Positions 51,284 to 63,035 of a stretch of DNA of 64,000 nt are shown here, piece by piece. Made by a program: the position numbers and the translations under genes. A model generated the notes under the pieces. It saw only the letters and a list, made by a program, of their open reading frames with translations. It was not told the DNA's origin and did no database searches. Positions within the stretch are counted from its first letter, which is position 1. The number at the start of each line of letters is the position of its first letter. The DNA is from Dromaius novaehollandiae (Eukaryota; Chordata; Aves; Casuariiformes; Dromaiidae), in the NCBI RefSeq assembly GCF_036370855.1, contig NC_088113.1, forward strand, positions 19,860,501-19,924,500, in the 5' to 3' direction.

Positions 51284-52080
51284 GTCTGCCCCCCCGCCCG
51301 GCGCCGCCGGGGAGCCCCGGCTCTGCCCGAAACCAGACGCCGCCTCCCTTTAACCGCGAGCTCCATCGTATTTAGAGTATCTCATTAAATGCATCGCTTT
51401 CATCTTCTTTTCTTTTTTTTTTTTAAAAAAAACCGTGCTGACGTCACTGATATACCGTATACCTATATAACACAGCTAGACGCCTTTCCAAAGCCGAGGC
51501 CGCCCGCGCACCGGCTCCGTGCCGGCCCTGCGGCTGCAGCTCCCCGGGGACGCGGTCCCACCCGCTCGGGGGGGGGGGGTTTAGGCAAACTGCAGCGAAT
51601 CCTGCCCAAAAAGCAGCGCCGAAGCGAAGCGCGGGGCAGCCGGGGCCGCTCGAGGAGCGCTCTGCAGGGACGGCCAAGGATGCGGTGCCTGTTAGCGGGG
51701 GTCTTTAGGACAGTTTTTACTGTATTATCAGCAATATATTTTAATTGGGCAACAAAACTATATTTTTACTAAGCATTTTTATATATAAAATGATATTTAA
51801 TGTCTTTGGGGGTTTTTTTTATTAGACTTTTTAAAAATAAATCAAGGGATATCCATGAGATCTAAAGCATTTATGTAGCAAAGCTGGATTTAAAAAAAAG
51901 AGCAACGAAAAGGAAAAAGGAGTTATTTTGTGAAAAGGGAATTGCAATGTAAATATTATGGAACAATTGACTGGAATTTTGTACAAAAGAAAAATACGAC
52001 TGCAAACACTTTTATTGACTAGAACTGTATGGAGAGCAAACTGTTTTATACCGGTTAATTATTAAAACATCTTCATATAA
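51284..52080 (+). other. SOX18: SOX18 3' UTR with poly(A) signals
   Basis: After the TAG (51281-51283) the sequence is first GC-rich then, from 51690, strongly A+T-rich with ATTTTTA and TATATAAA elements. Candidate poly(A) signals are AATAAA at 51836-51841 and ATTAAA near 52060. The abrupt return to GC-rich sequence after about 52190 fits the end of the transcript before then. Confidence 0.6.
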
Positions 52081-52099
52081 TTGCTCCCATCTTGTGTGC

Positions 52100-53815
52100 T
52101 TGTTGTGCGAACACATATTTTCCCCCAATACACGCTGTCCCAACCGTTTCCAGATTGCTGCATCCGTTGATTCATGTTTTGACAACCTGGCAAATGTATT
52201 AATTTGGGGCCCGGCGCGGGTCGCGCGCAGCCCTCGGCTCGCCGTGCCGTGCCCGGCCGCCCATGAGCTGCCGGCGGGGAAAACCCGGCAATCAACCGTG
52301 CCATTCCCTCTGCAAACGCCCGCGTGGTTTCCATCGGGAAGCATCGGGTTGGGGGGGGTCGTTCCTACAAGCCCCGTTTTCCCGTGGGACCCCCCGAAAC
52401 GGCCGGCGTCCGCCGTGCTCTGCCCAACGCCGCGTTTACACAGGGGAAACGACCGTATCTGGTGCCTAAAGACCGAGCGGCAGCCGTTCCCCCAACAACG
52501 AGTGATTTCAGCCAGGCCGATATAGCCAAAAAAGGCTATTCAAAAAAATGACTAGAAGAGGAGCTTTTTTGCTGTTGTTGTTGGCAGAGAATTGCCTTTT
52601 AGGGGAAATGGATATTTAACAAATGACATTAATTTTCAAGCTTCTCCTAAATTAAATTCACATCAGTGTTAACAGGACTCAGTCCTGACTCACTTCTCTC
52701 TTTTTTTCCTCCCTTTTTCTCCCCGCGGCGCGCTGGGACGCGGAGCCGTCCGGGGCTGGCGCTGCGCGTTCCCGCTAGCCGAGGCGCGCGCTCCGCCGCC
52801 TTTCCATATACAGTATGCAAAAAGGGGGAACACATGGAAAAATGAGCTCACTACCTACACGGGAGGGCTGGCGCCGGGCCACGAGCAGCGCGGCCGGCAT
52901 GCGCCGGCGTCGGCACCGCGGCAAGCCAGCAAAACGCCCCTCGAGCCGCATCCTGCGCCCGTGCACGGCCGCGGGAGGAGGGAAAGAAAGCAGGAAAAAC
53001 GGGAGAGGGAGAAAACGGGAGCGCGGGTTTGGGGCAGATAACGGCAGGTAGAGGCGCCCGGGCCGGGCTCTGGTTCCTGCCCCTCGGCAGAGCCTCCCGG
53101 CGCACAGCATCCCGCGGCCGGGCAGCACCGTCCTCCCTGCCAGCTCCTGCTCGGCGCTGGAGAAAACGAGCTATTTGCACCCAAACTTGCCGTTTCGATT
53201 TTAATTAACCAGCTATTGCAAGAAACGGTGGCTCCTTCGTGGGCTTTGACTAGCTGCACTGGAGGAGATGCTGCTAAGCCGCTCTTTTCCCGCGTACTTT
53301 GCCCTGGAGGTTTGGCTGGATTTGCTTTTCGTCCCCGCAGCCTCGCCACGGCGCGAGCCCCCCCGGTCCCACCGCAGCCCCTCACCCCGGCCTCCCGGCA
53401 GCGCCGGCGCGGGAAGCGCTCCCCGAGCGTGCTGTTCCGCGGAGCGGCGGCGGAGCGGTGCTCAGGTGTTACGGGGAAATGGGAACGGCTCTGCTGGAAT
53501 AGTTTGGGGATGATTTCACTGCTGTTATGGCTCAGGCCGGGGCTGTTTCCACGCAGCCCCTTCCGATTTTATGACTTAAGCTCTGCAAAGCTCGGTGCCT
53601 GATGGGCTCTTCCCGGCGAGGAGCAGCCGGGGGCTCTTAGCAGGTCGTTACTGCCCAAATGTGCACGACGTATTTGACAGGTATATTTAAAAGCTGACAG
53701 CCCCGTCCTGCCGGCTGGGCTCGCCTGGGGCTGCTGGCGGGGTCTGGGGGGGGGGGGGAGCGGGGAGGGGTCCTTGGCTTCGCGGGCAGGGGCATCAGCC
53801 CTGCACCCTGCGGTG
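52100..53815. other. noncoding DNA downstream of SOX18
   Basis: No gene is visible. A+T-richer islands at 52550-52700 and 53165-53240 (TTTTAATTAACC) stand out from GC-rich sequence and may be conserved noncoding elements. Longer ORFs are multi-frame and unsupported. Confidence 0.45.
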
Positions 53816-54365
53816 AGCGTGCAGCCGTGTGCGTGCGTGTGCATGGCCTCGTGCGTGTGTGCGTGTGCATCGCTGCGTATCAGGGGGTCCATGCGTCCCC
53901 TGCACGTGTGCATCACTCGGCAGCTGTGCATGTGTGTGTGCATTGCTGTGCAGCCGTGTGTGTGCGTGTGCACGGCCACGTGTGTGCACCAGTGTGTGTG
54001 CGTGCATCGCTGTGTATCTGTGTGTGTATCCACGTGTGTGCGTGTGCATTTGCAGCCTCATCTGAGTGTGTGCATGCATTCACGTGCGTGTGCACGATGC
54101 ATGTGTGTGCATCCGTGTGTGCATCCATTTGCACCTATCCACGTGCGAGTGCATCCGTGTGTGCCTGCATCAGTGTGTGTGCATCCGTATGTATGGATTC
54201 GTGTGCACGTGCATCTCTGTGCGTGTGCGCAGCTGCGTGTGCATCCATCTGCATCTATCCACGTGCATGTGTGCGTGTGCACCTGTACGTGTATCTGTGT
54301 GCGTGTGCATCCCCGTGTGCGTGTGCATCGGCGTGCGCGTGCACCCGTGCGCGTGTGGGCTCTGC
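53815..54365. repeat. TG-rich imperfect array (GTGTGCATCCGTGTGTGC)
   Basis: About 550 bases of alternating purine-pyrimidine sequence, GTGTGTGC interrupted at loose intervals of 10-25 bases by CATCC, CATCG or CACGTG. The array stays open in most frames on both strands, giving Cys/Val/His- and Thr/His-rich false proteins. Such sequence can adopt Z-DNA. Confidence 0.9.
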
Positions 54366-55904
54366 TGCAGGCTCATCGCTCAGGTTTATAGACGTTCTGC
54401 TTTTTTATGGCATTACAGAGCGCTCGATGACATCAGCCAAATATTAAAACAGCATGTGCCAGCCGGCCCGGCCCGGGACCGCGCCGCTCGCGGCTACGCG
54501 AGGGTGAGGACGCCCCGGCGGCGAGCGGGGCTGTGGGCGCGGGGCGCGCGGTGGCCGGAGCATCCCCAACCGGTGCCCGAAGCGGTGCCAGTGGCCTGGC
54601 CGAGGATGCCCTCCTTCTCCTCCTCCTCCTCCTCCTCGTCTCTCCACCCACACGCTTGCGAGGCAGCTGCTCCGGAGGCTTGGTGGGGATTTTTTTTACT
54701 TTTCCACCAAAAATATGAGGATTTATCAAAACCAAACCTGTTTGTGGGAAACGGCTCCCAAACATTTCCTGACTCGAGAGAAAAAAAAAAGAGTGCTGGG
54801 AAAAAAAGAAAAGTTTCCAGGTTTTTTTCGATTCAGGGCAAGGTTTTGGGATGTGTGACTTGCGTTAGATTTTCAAAGGTTAAACAAAGGGAAAAGGTCA
54901 GAATCCCAAGAAAGGTTTCGCGGTACGCCGAGAGGAGCCTTCCACGACCAGCCCGAACGAGACGCTGTCTCAGCTCGCCCGTTCCCAAACTTTCCCAAAC
55001 TTTCTGCTTTGCCGCCCGGTTTGGGAACGGAAATGCTTTAAAATCGCAGCGCGTCTTGCAGGACAGGAAAGCCACGGTTTCCTCCCCGGCGCTGCTCGGC
55101 GGTGCCCGGAGCAGGACGGAGCAGAGGGGCGATGGAGGGCTACCCCGGTCCTTCCCCCCAGCCGCCGCGAAGCCGGAGCCCGGCGAGACGCTATGTCACG
55201 CTCTGCCCACCCGAAATCCCCCCGCGAGGTCCCGCGGGCGACGTTTCTGCCCTGCTGTCCGCTTTGGACAACACACGTTAAGCCCCAAACCGGCGAGGAG
55301 GCAGGAGGGAGGAAGAGTGTGGTTGGGAGGGCAGGTGATGAAGATCCCGGGCCGCAGAAGGGTTTCAGCTCTGCAGCTTTGCATCGGCAGCCAGGACTTG
55401 TTTTCCGCCCTCCCCGCTTGGCTTCGGAGCCCGTTACCTGGAAAACAGCTACGGAGAGCTGCCGGAAGAGTTGGGCCTGTCGTGTCACCAATATCACAGG
55501 CTCTGCCAAAGAAAAGGAAAACACGCCAGCAAGGGGTCCCTGAACGTGCCCTGGAAAGTCTCCGCAGCCTGAAACGAGTTCTTCTTTCGCAGAGCCCTGC
55601 TGCCGTCCCCGGGCTGGCGCAGCCCTCCCCTCGCCACGCAGCCCCGACGCCCGGAGCGATGGCCACACCAGACGCCCCGGGCTGTAGGGGAGGCCGTTTG
55701 GGGCGCAGGGTCCTCGTGGCGGGAGCCACGGGGATTTGGGGTGGTTTGCCCCAGCACACACGAGCTGAGCCCCGCTGACGCCCGTCGGCTCTGCTCTGTG
55801 TCCCTGCGCCGACCCAGCGATGCTGCAACGCGCCCGGCGCTGCATGAGCTCCTGGCAGAAATCAGGCTGGTTGGGCTCCCTGCGGGTCCCCGAGCCGCCT
55901 GACC
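54366..55904. other. noncoding spacer
   Basis: GC-rich to mixed DNA between two arrays, without a recognisable gene. One 570-codon ORF crosses from the TG array through this segment, but it has repeat content at its start and no conserved domain after it. Confidence 0.45.
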
Positions 55905-56570
55905 TCCCCCAGCCCAACCCAAACCAGCCTAACCCTCCGCAACCCAGCCTAACTCACTCTAAACCAACCTAACCTGCCCCAATCCAACCTAACCTGCCCC
56001 AACCCAACCTAACCCACCCTAATCCCCCTCTTAACCCAGCCCAGCTCAACCCTACTAACCCAAACTAACCTCCCCCAACCCATCTAACCAGCCTAACATC
56101 CCTCTAATCCAGCCCAACCCCCTTAACCTGATTCCCCTTTTAACCCAGCCTAACCTCCTCTGAACCCAACCTAACCTGCCCCTAAGCCAACCTAATCAAC
56201 CTAACCCAATCTAACCTGCCCCTAACCCAACCTGACCAACCTAACCTCCCCCAAAAGCACCTAATCTCCCCCTAACCTGACTGTATCCTGCTTCTAATCC
56301 AACCTAACCAACCGAACCTCCTCCCAAACCACCCCCAACCTGCCTCTAACCTGCTTCTAAACCAGTCTAACCAGCCTGACCTACCTGTAACCCAACCCAA
56401 CCTCCCCCAACCCAACCTAACCTCCCCCTGACCCCATCCAATCTCTCCCTAACCTGCCTCTAACCCAACCTAACCTCCCCTTAACTCAACCTGACCTCCC
56501 TCTAACCCAACCTAACCAACCCAGCCTTTCCCTAACCCAACCCAGCCTCCCCCTAACCCAACCTCCCGCC
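55905..56570. repeat. degenerate CCTAA/CCCAA array, telomere-like
   Basis: About 660 bases dominated by the five-base steps CCTAA and CCCAA with CCTCC, CTGCC and CCAAC interruptions. The strand shown is almost free of G. It resembles a degraded C-strand telomere repeat (CCCTAA) but the period is mostly 5 rather than 6, and true CCCTAA hexamers appear only singly. It ends at a CpG-rich block. Confidence 0.9.
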
Positions 56571-57310
56571 CCGAGCAGGTCTCTCCATCACCTCCCGTGC
56601 GGCCGAGCTCCGGCCCTCCGGGCTGGCAGGGAGGTGTTGGTGGGACCCCCTCCTTGCCGCGGGCTGGCCGCCCGGGGGGGGCTGAGCCCTGGCGGGAGCT
56701 GAGTCACCCCCCCCGCCGCGCGGGAGCGTCACAGACCGTCTGAGGCCCATCGGCAGAGTCAGGCCGGGCCGCCGGGCCGCTCCGGGAAGGCGTCCAGCCA
56801 TCCGTCGGAGAGAGGAGGCTGCCTAAAAATGCCTCTCCTGGCTCCTCTCCACGCTCCGACCGGCCCATATGGAACGAATGTACATTTTCCATCGATTGTT
56901 TGTATTTTTCATTTAAAGAAAGGAAAAAAAAGAGACAGAAATAAAAGCAAAGGGGTTATACATGTATGCAAAGTGTCAGCGGCGGCAGATAGGCCCCATC
57001 GCGGCGAGGGAGAGACGCTGGCCACCGTTCAAGAGCCTCCAACGTAGGGGACGGAACAATAAACTTTAAGTGTGTTTTGACATATTTGGTGGTCTCGGCC
57101 TCGCGCTTCGTGAGCGCTGGTGCACGTTGCAGAGGAGCCGCCCGGCTCGAGGTGGCTGGCGGCGGTGCGGGGAAGCCCCCGGCCGGACCAGCCAGCCCGG
57201 AGGCCGCGGCGGTCCCGGCACGCGCAGCCGAGGAGGATGCGGGAGGAGCACCGCGGCCCCGGCAATGCCGGGAGGGCCACGGCTTGGGGCGAGCAGCGGC
57301 GATGAGCGGC
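56571..57310. other. noncoding, with A+T-rich island
   Basis: GC-rich DNA with an A+T-rich island at 56860-56990 (CCCATATGGAACG, GATTGTTTGTATTTTTC, GGTTATACATGTATGC) that could be a conserved regulatory element. No gene seen. Confidence 0.4.
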
Positions 57311-57445
57311 GCAGGGTGTCTGCGGGACACCGTTGCACGCTGCTGCAGGCTGTTGCATGCTGCTGCACACCATTGCACGCTGCTGCACGCTGTTGCACGC
57401 TGCTGCACGCTGTTGCACGCTGCTGCACGCTGTTGCACGCATCCC
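57310..57445. repeat. 10-bp array TGYTGCACGC
   Basis: About 12 tandem copies of TGCTGCACGC / TGTTGCACGC, with a 20-base alternation. It gives the Cys/Leu/His-rich and Ala/Cys/Asn/Gln-rich false ORFs seen on both strands. Confidence 0.95.
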
Positions 57446-60400
57446 CGGGCGATGCTCGGCCACGTTTCCATCAATGCAGAGCTGGACGCGCTGCTTCGCC
57501 CCGCGGTCCCTCGTGTCCCCACCACCGCGAGCAGGGAGACGCGGGGCGAAGCCGGGCCGGCTGCGGGAGCATCCCTCGACACGCTGCCCGCCTCCCGTCC
57601 GACCGGGGCTGCTCACAGAGATGGACATGAAAGTGGAGCTTGGCTCTGTTTTCTCTCTCATTCAGAACATTCAAAAACTATTAACTGTGGTGGGGGTAAG
57701 AAAGCAGCTGGTTTTAATATCGTGCTCTTCCAATTGTGTGCTTTTTCTTTTTCTTTTTTTTTCTTTTTTTTTTTTTTTTTTTGCTTTTCACGAGCACTTT
57801 AAGTGACATGGTTACATGCATTTGATTAAAAAGCTGTAATTCAGCGAGTGCGTTTTCTTGTGCTGTTTGAAGCGGCTTAAAGACGCAGGGTGCATTTACA
57901 GCGGGGCCGGGTCGGCGCGGGGAGGCAGGACACCGGGGCGCTTGGGGAGGGGGGACACAGCGGGAGACCCCAGCCCCGGTGACAGATCCTGCCCCAAAGG
58001 GGGGAAAAGCCTTTACGAGGTGCCCCGAGCCTGGGACCGGCTCCCGTCGAGCCGGGGGCAGCGCATCGCTGCCCGGTCCAGGGCAGCCGGCGGGTCCGGG
58101 GCGGCCGGCGCTTCCCGGCGGCTTCGAGCCGTGTCTTTTCCTTGGCTCGGCCCGGCTCAGGGATCACCTGCAGTTCAGTTGATTTACGAGCGGAGAATTT
58201 TTCGGGCTCCGTTTCCTTCTCATTGTTGTTTCAGTTGCTGCGCTCGCTTCCGCCCGCCTTTGAATAGCTCTGGCCGCGCCGCGAGCGATGAGAATCGCCG
58301 GCAGTAAACACTCACACTCGGGCGGAGGGAGGTGCAGGGGGGTCTGGGCTCGCGGTGGGACGTCGCCCCGGTGCCGCGGGGGGGGGATTCAGCCCCGGGT
58401 GCTGCAGCGGGGCGGGTGGTTTCACCGGGGGGGGCCCCAAAAAGCGGCTCGCGGCCCGGCTTCGTCTCGGCGATGCATCGTCTCGTGCCGGTGCTGCCTG
58501 CCGCATCCCTGCCCGGGGCGGGGGCCGCTGGCGGAGGGAGGCTCCGCGGGGCCGGCGTCGAGCAGCGGCCCTGCCCCTCGCCCGGCGGCGGGGGAGGCTG
58601 CGGGGAGCCTGGGCTGATTTGCAGCAAAACCCTAAAAAAAAAAGAAAAAAGGGGGAAACGGAAAAAAAAGGACCCGCAGCCGCAATCTCAGCTCGGCACT
58701 CGGGCCCCGCTCGTCACCCCCGGACCGAGGCTGAGCCACCCCATCCCTCGCTGCCCCTTCTGCACCGGGGCCGCCGGACGGAGCCGGGGGGGGCCGGGGG
58801 GGTGGCCGCAGCCGTGGGGTCCGGCGGCGCTGCCGCGCTCCCGCGCCGGCTCCTGCCCCCCGCCGCGGAGCCGGGAGCAAACAGGAAGCTCTCCCCAGCG
58901 TGATGCAGCGGAAATGAGACAAACGGGCTGGAGCGGCAGCGAGGAAGCGGGCGGAAGCGCGCCGGATATTTGGAACGGCCGGCGAATTCTTGGGCTTATC
59001 TCTGCGCCGCAGAGGCCCAGGAGTCCTTACAAAACAGCGCCCAGCTGGAGCGCGGCCCGCGGCGGGGCCGGAGCCGGCCGCTGGCGGGGCGCGGGGCTGC
59101 TCCTCACCCCCGTGCCGTGGCCGCAGGGATGGGCATGGGGACGGGCAGGTCCCCTCCCCGCAGAAGCCAGCTCTAGACCTGAAAACCAGGGTCCCGTCCC
59201 CTCGTTCCTCTCTTCTTGAAGCCATCGCTCATCCGGGTCCCGTTTTCCTGGCTCGCCCCTGGTTCTCCCTGCGCAGCCCTCTCGCTCGCGCAGTGCAGCC
59301 CGGGGCCTGCCACGTGCTCCCGCCGCGCTGCCCGGGCACAAAGGCTTCCTCGCCCCTCAAATCCGCTTCGCTCCCATCCAGCCCTGCCAGCCGATGCTTG
59401 CCTTTGGGGTTTCTTTGTTTTTTTAATCCCTTTTCGTAACAATGCGGCGCTGCTGCCGGAGCCGCCGTGCGCAGGGCCTGCCCGGGGAGCAGCAAATGGG
59501 TTCAGGCTGCGAGTGCCGCGCTGGAATGCTTTTCCCCAAAGCCGGAGGCTTCCGCAGCCTTTCCCAAAGCCAGGCAGGCGGCCGCCACCGCTTCCCGCGC
59601 CCAGCACCCCGGCTCAGCCCCCCGCCCCGGCCGGCCTTCCCGCGGGAGCCGGAGCCGCCGGGGACACAAGGGATGGAGGCGGCGGCCGGTTGCGCCACCT
59701 CCCCGCCAGCACGACGGAGCTGCCGCCGCTTGTGCAATGGCCCCGGTGCTCCCGGGGGGGCCGCCGCGCCGTCCCCCCCCACCCCGGGGAGGCACCCGCT
59801 CCGGGGCCGGGCAAAGCACCGCCACCTGCTTCCGTGGGGCTCGGCGACGGGAAGCGTCCCGGGGGCTGCCGCGGGGGCCGGGGGGGCCGAGGCAGGTGAC
59901 GCGGGACCGTCCTGCAGCTGGTGGCCCATCTGCAGCCTCCAGGCTGCAAAGGCTGCGGCGACCGGCTGCTGCCGGGGGGGGCCGGAGAGGGGCACACGGA
60001 CACGCTCCCGCGCTGGCCCCGGCACCCCCCATCTCCCCTTTTTTACTCCTGACCCGAGATTTCATTCCCCCCCGTTTCCTGCCTCCATGAAAAATCACTT
60101 CCCCGAGCAGGTGGCGGTGATGCCGTGGGGGCCCCCGCTGCCGGGCTGCTTTTTTTTGAGGGGGGGGGTAAATTGGGGGAAGAGTTTGTTGTTTATTTTC
60201 GTATTTACAAAGCGCAGCTTTTTCCTGAGGCCGGGCATAGGAAGAGGGGCAGGATGTGACCGTCATCCATCGCCGCCTCGCTCACACAATGCCGCGGCGG
60301 CGCGGGACGGGAAGACCTCGGCGGGCGCGAGCGGCATCGCCCGGGGCTCGGCCGCGGTGCCGCCCCGCTCGACCGGCCGCTTCCCTCCGCCTCCGCGGGG

Positions 60401-62519
60401 CAGCGGGAGAAGAAAAGGAAAACTGGGCTCGCGGCGGTTTAATGAGCTCGGCGTTACGAGCTGGGGAAAAGCTGTGGAACACACAAGTGGCAACGCAGGA
60501 TTAATCTTCCCTTTAGTCTTGGGAATTATGTTTTCATTAATCCTAATTTTTCCAGATGTTTCACTCCTTACACCACGCTCTTCAAAGCCTCTGCGGCTGC
60601 AAATTCTAATGAAGCCATGAGAACATTTTAAAGAGCAGGATTCAAAGCTTAAATTGCTTCCTTTTTTTTTTTTTTCCTTTTTTTTATTTTCTGTGTTTTC
60701 GGGGGTGGGGACACGCACGCCGGGCTGTTGGGGAGCGCATGTGTGTGCGGTCCGGGGCCTCCCCACGCCGCCTCGCGCAACGTGCGGCCAAGACGCAGGC
60801 GGCCGCAGAGCCGCGCGACGCGCCGTGACGTCCGGGCGGACCCGTCCCGCGGACTGCAAAACCTATATGTTCTTATGCAGATGTTTAATGCAGCTGGATG
60901 CTGCTGCTGGCGCCCGCGGGAACCGCTCCGGCGCCTCGGGTACCGCCGGAGAAGGGTCCCCGGGAGGGATGCTCCAGCCGGCAAAGCCCAAGGCGCAGCG
61001 GCTCCCCGAGGCTCGGCGGGTCCCCAAAGCGCATCGGGTCCCCACAGCCCGTCGGCGGGTCCCCAGGCGGGTGCCGGCAGCCCGGTGACGCAGCCGGTCG
61101 GACGGGCCCGCCGGAGCAATCCCGCCGCTCGGGATTCACATCCATGTACTTATATGGCCTTCAAGCCGCGGCGGGAGCATGACCAACGTCTGGAAATCCA
61201 GCTCCGGCTAGATCCCTCCATTAGCAATTTCTCGTACATGACTCGGGAGACCGGAGGGATTTGTTCAGTTCGCAGGAGTGTTTTCCCAGTGCCACGGACC
61301 GGCTGCTGCCAGCATTGGCTCGGATCTGCCGGATCCTGTCGCCTTACGCGACCCGCCGCGGCTCCGGCCTCGCTCCGTGCGCAGCCCGCAGCGGGGAGCC
61401 GGCTCCCGCGCCGCCCCGGCCCCGGCGGCTCCGGCCTCCCGGGGAAACTTCGACCTTTTTTATGGGTGCCATAAAGGTTATTTTTTAATCGGCTCCCAGC
61501 GAGGTTTCCCCACCGCTGGGGTCGGTGGCCTGGGGAGCACCGCGGCATCACCGCTCTTTTGCCCCATTTGGTTTTTTTTGGCAGAAGTGAGGCTTTTTGC
61601 AGGGAGACGCCGGGATGGGGGGACGGATGGCCACCCCTCACCGCGTGGCGGATCCGGATCTGTCCCCGGAGATGGCTCCGGCTCCACGTTTCTTAGGGCA
61701 AAATATTCCCACCGGTGCCATCGCCTGCCGCTGGCAACCCCGGTCTTGCAGCAGGGCCGCGTCGGCCGCCGGGGCCGGGAAAGGCACCCGGAGCATCGCC
61801 CCGCGGACGCCCCTCTTCCTCGGCGGTGCCCCATTTCCAGCGCTTGGCGCTGCGAGCGGCCGGGGAGGGTTTGGCAAAGGCGCCGCTCGCGGATTCTGCA
61901 ACAATAGTTTCCCATTTTGCGCCCTCGCCTGCCTCATCCTCCAGCAGCGATGACGAAGGGCGGCGCGGAGCCAGCGCCCGCGGCAGGGGTGTTGAGATCA
62001 GGGACAGCACAAAAATATCTCCTCTCTGGAACAAATATTTACCAACCCTTCTGCCTTTTGTTCTTGTGGTTCTCATATTTTTTTCTCCAGACATTCGCTG
62101 GCAAAATGTCACATTAAGCAGCAACCCAGAAACTTCGGGGTAGCTGCTTGGCTGCTCCGCGCGTTGTTTTTCTCGCGCGCTAATTGGTAATGAATTTCCA
62201 GCCGTTCGCGCCGATGCAAACCTAGGCGAAAACCATCTTTGCAGCCCGGTTTCGGCGCTTCCCGGGCCTCCACGAAGGCCTCTGCTGCTCCGCTCGCTGC
62301 CCTCCGTGGCGGAGTTTCCCTCCATCTCCTTAAAACCTTAAAACCCTCGCGTCGGCTTTTGATGGCTGCCGAGCGAGAGCGCGCGGGTAATTTATGAGTG
62401 TTGAATCTACGGGGGGGGTCCGGTCTTCTGAACGTTGACTTATACCTGCGGTTAAAAATTAACCACGGCAATAAAACCGCAAATGCGAGAGGGCAGCAGA
62501 ATCCGCCGACCCCGGCGCC
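57446..62519. other. GC-rich noncoding DNA
   Basis: No gene is recognisable over about 5 kb. A long T-run lies at 57756-57781 and a shorter one near 60661-60686. A+T-richer islands at 57620-57720, 60480-60660, 62000-62130 and 62330-62470 contrast with the CpG-rich rest and are candidate conserved noncoding elements; the 60480-60660 island contains GGATTAATCTTCC and TTCATTAATCC, homeodomain-type motifs. All long ORFs overlap in several frames and lack family content. Confidence 0.45.
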
Positions 62520-63035
62520 AACCGGCTCCGCAGCATCTTCCCCCTCTTCCAGGACGTGCGGGTGATGCCGGGGGTGGCCCTGGGGCCCCTGACAGCCTCC
62601 ATGCCCGGCTACGGGCTCGGCGCGCTCGCCTGCAGCTTCCTGCCGCTCAGCTTCTCCACGCAGCGGGCCCTGGTCCTGCAGGGCTTGCTCTGCCTCTTCC
62701 ACCACGGCAAGGTCCCCCGACCGGGCCATCGTCACCTGGCTGAAGGTCCCGGACGGGGGAGGAACCATCACCATCCACGTCTTCGCTTGCTGTTTCGGCC
62801 TCGGCATGTCCAAGGCTCTGTTCCGGCCAGAAGAGCAGCTGGGACGTCCCAAGGAAAGCCCGACCTGCCCGTCGGACCTCCGTCGGTTCAGGTTCCTGGC
62901 ACCCTTCCTGGCGAGGCGCCTGGGGCTCCTGGACCGGCGCGGCACCCGCAGCCTCCGCGGGCTGCCCGGCATCGGGGACGGCGGCGATGCCCGCGGCCGA
63001 GGGTGGCCCCTCCTCACCGCGGCGAGCATCCCTCC
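62520..63035 (+). pseudogene. Rh-family ammonium transporter remnant
   Basis: Three blocks align in order with Rh glycoproteins (RHAG/RHBG/RHCG). Block 1 (62535-62713): FPLFQDVRVM, matching PLFQDVHVM, then GYGLGALACSFL and a QRALVLQG resembling IQWALLMQG. Block 2 (62716-62860) is shifted by one base: LKVPDGGGTITIHVFACCFG resembles KVKDAGGSMTIHTFGAYFG, followed by LGMSKALFRP resembling LTVSRVLYRP, and SDL. Block 3 (62880-63035), in the same frame: FRFLAPFLARRLGLLDRRGT resembles YKYLTPFLESRLKIQDTCGV, then RSLRGLPGI resembling HNLHGLPGV. Relative to family members about 45 residues are missing between blocks 1 and 2 and about 110 between 2 and 3, and the N-terminus and last membrane segments are absent. 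No introns separate regions that lie in different exons in Rh genes. Key pore and fold residues are lost, so it cannot be a normal transporter. Comparison is from memory. Confidence 0.7.

Noticed and set aside
54066-55778. 570-codon plus-strand ORF
   Set aside because: The first part translates the TG-rich array and the rest is unconserved stop-poor sequence.
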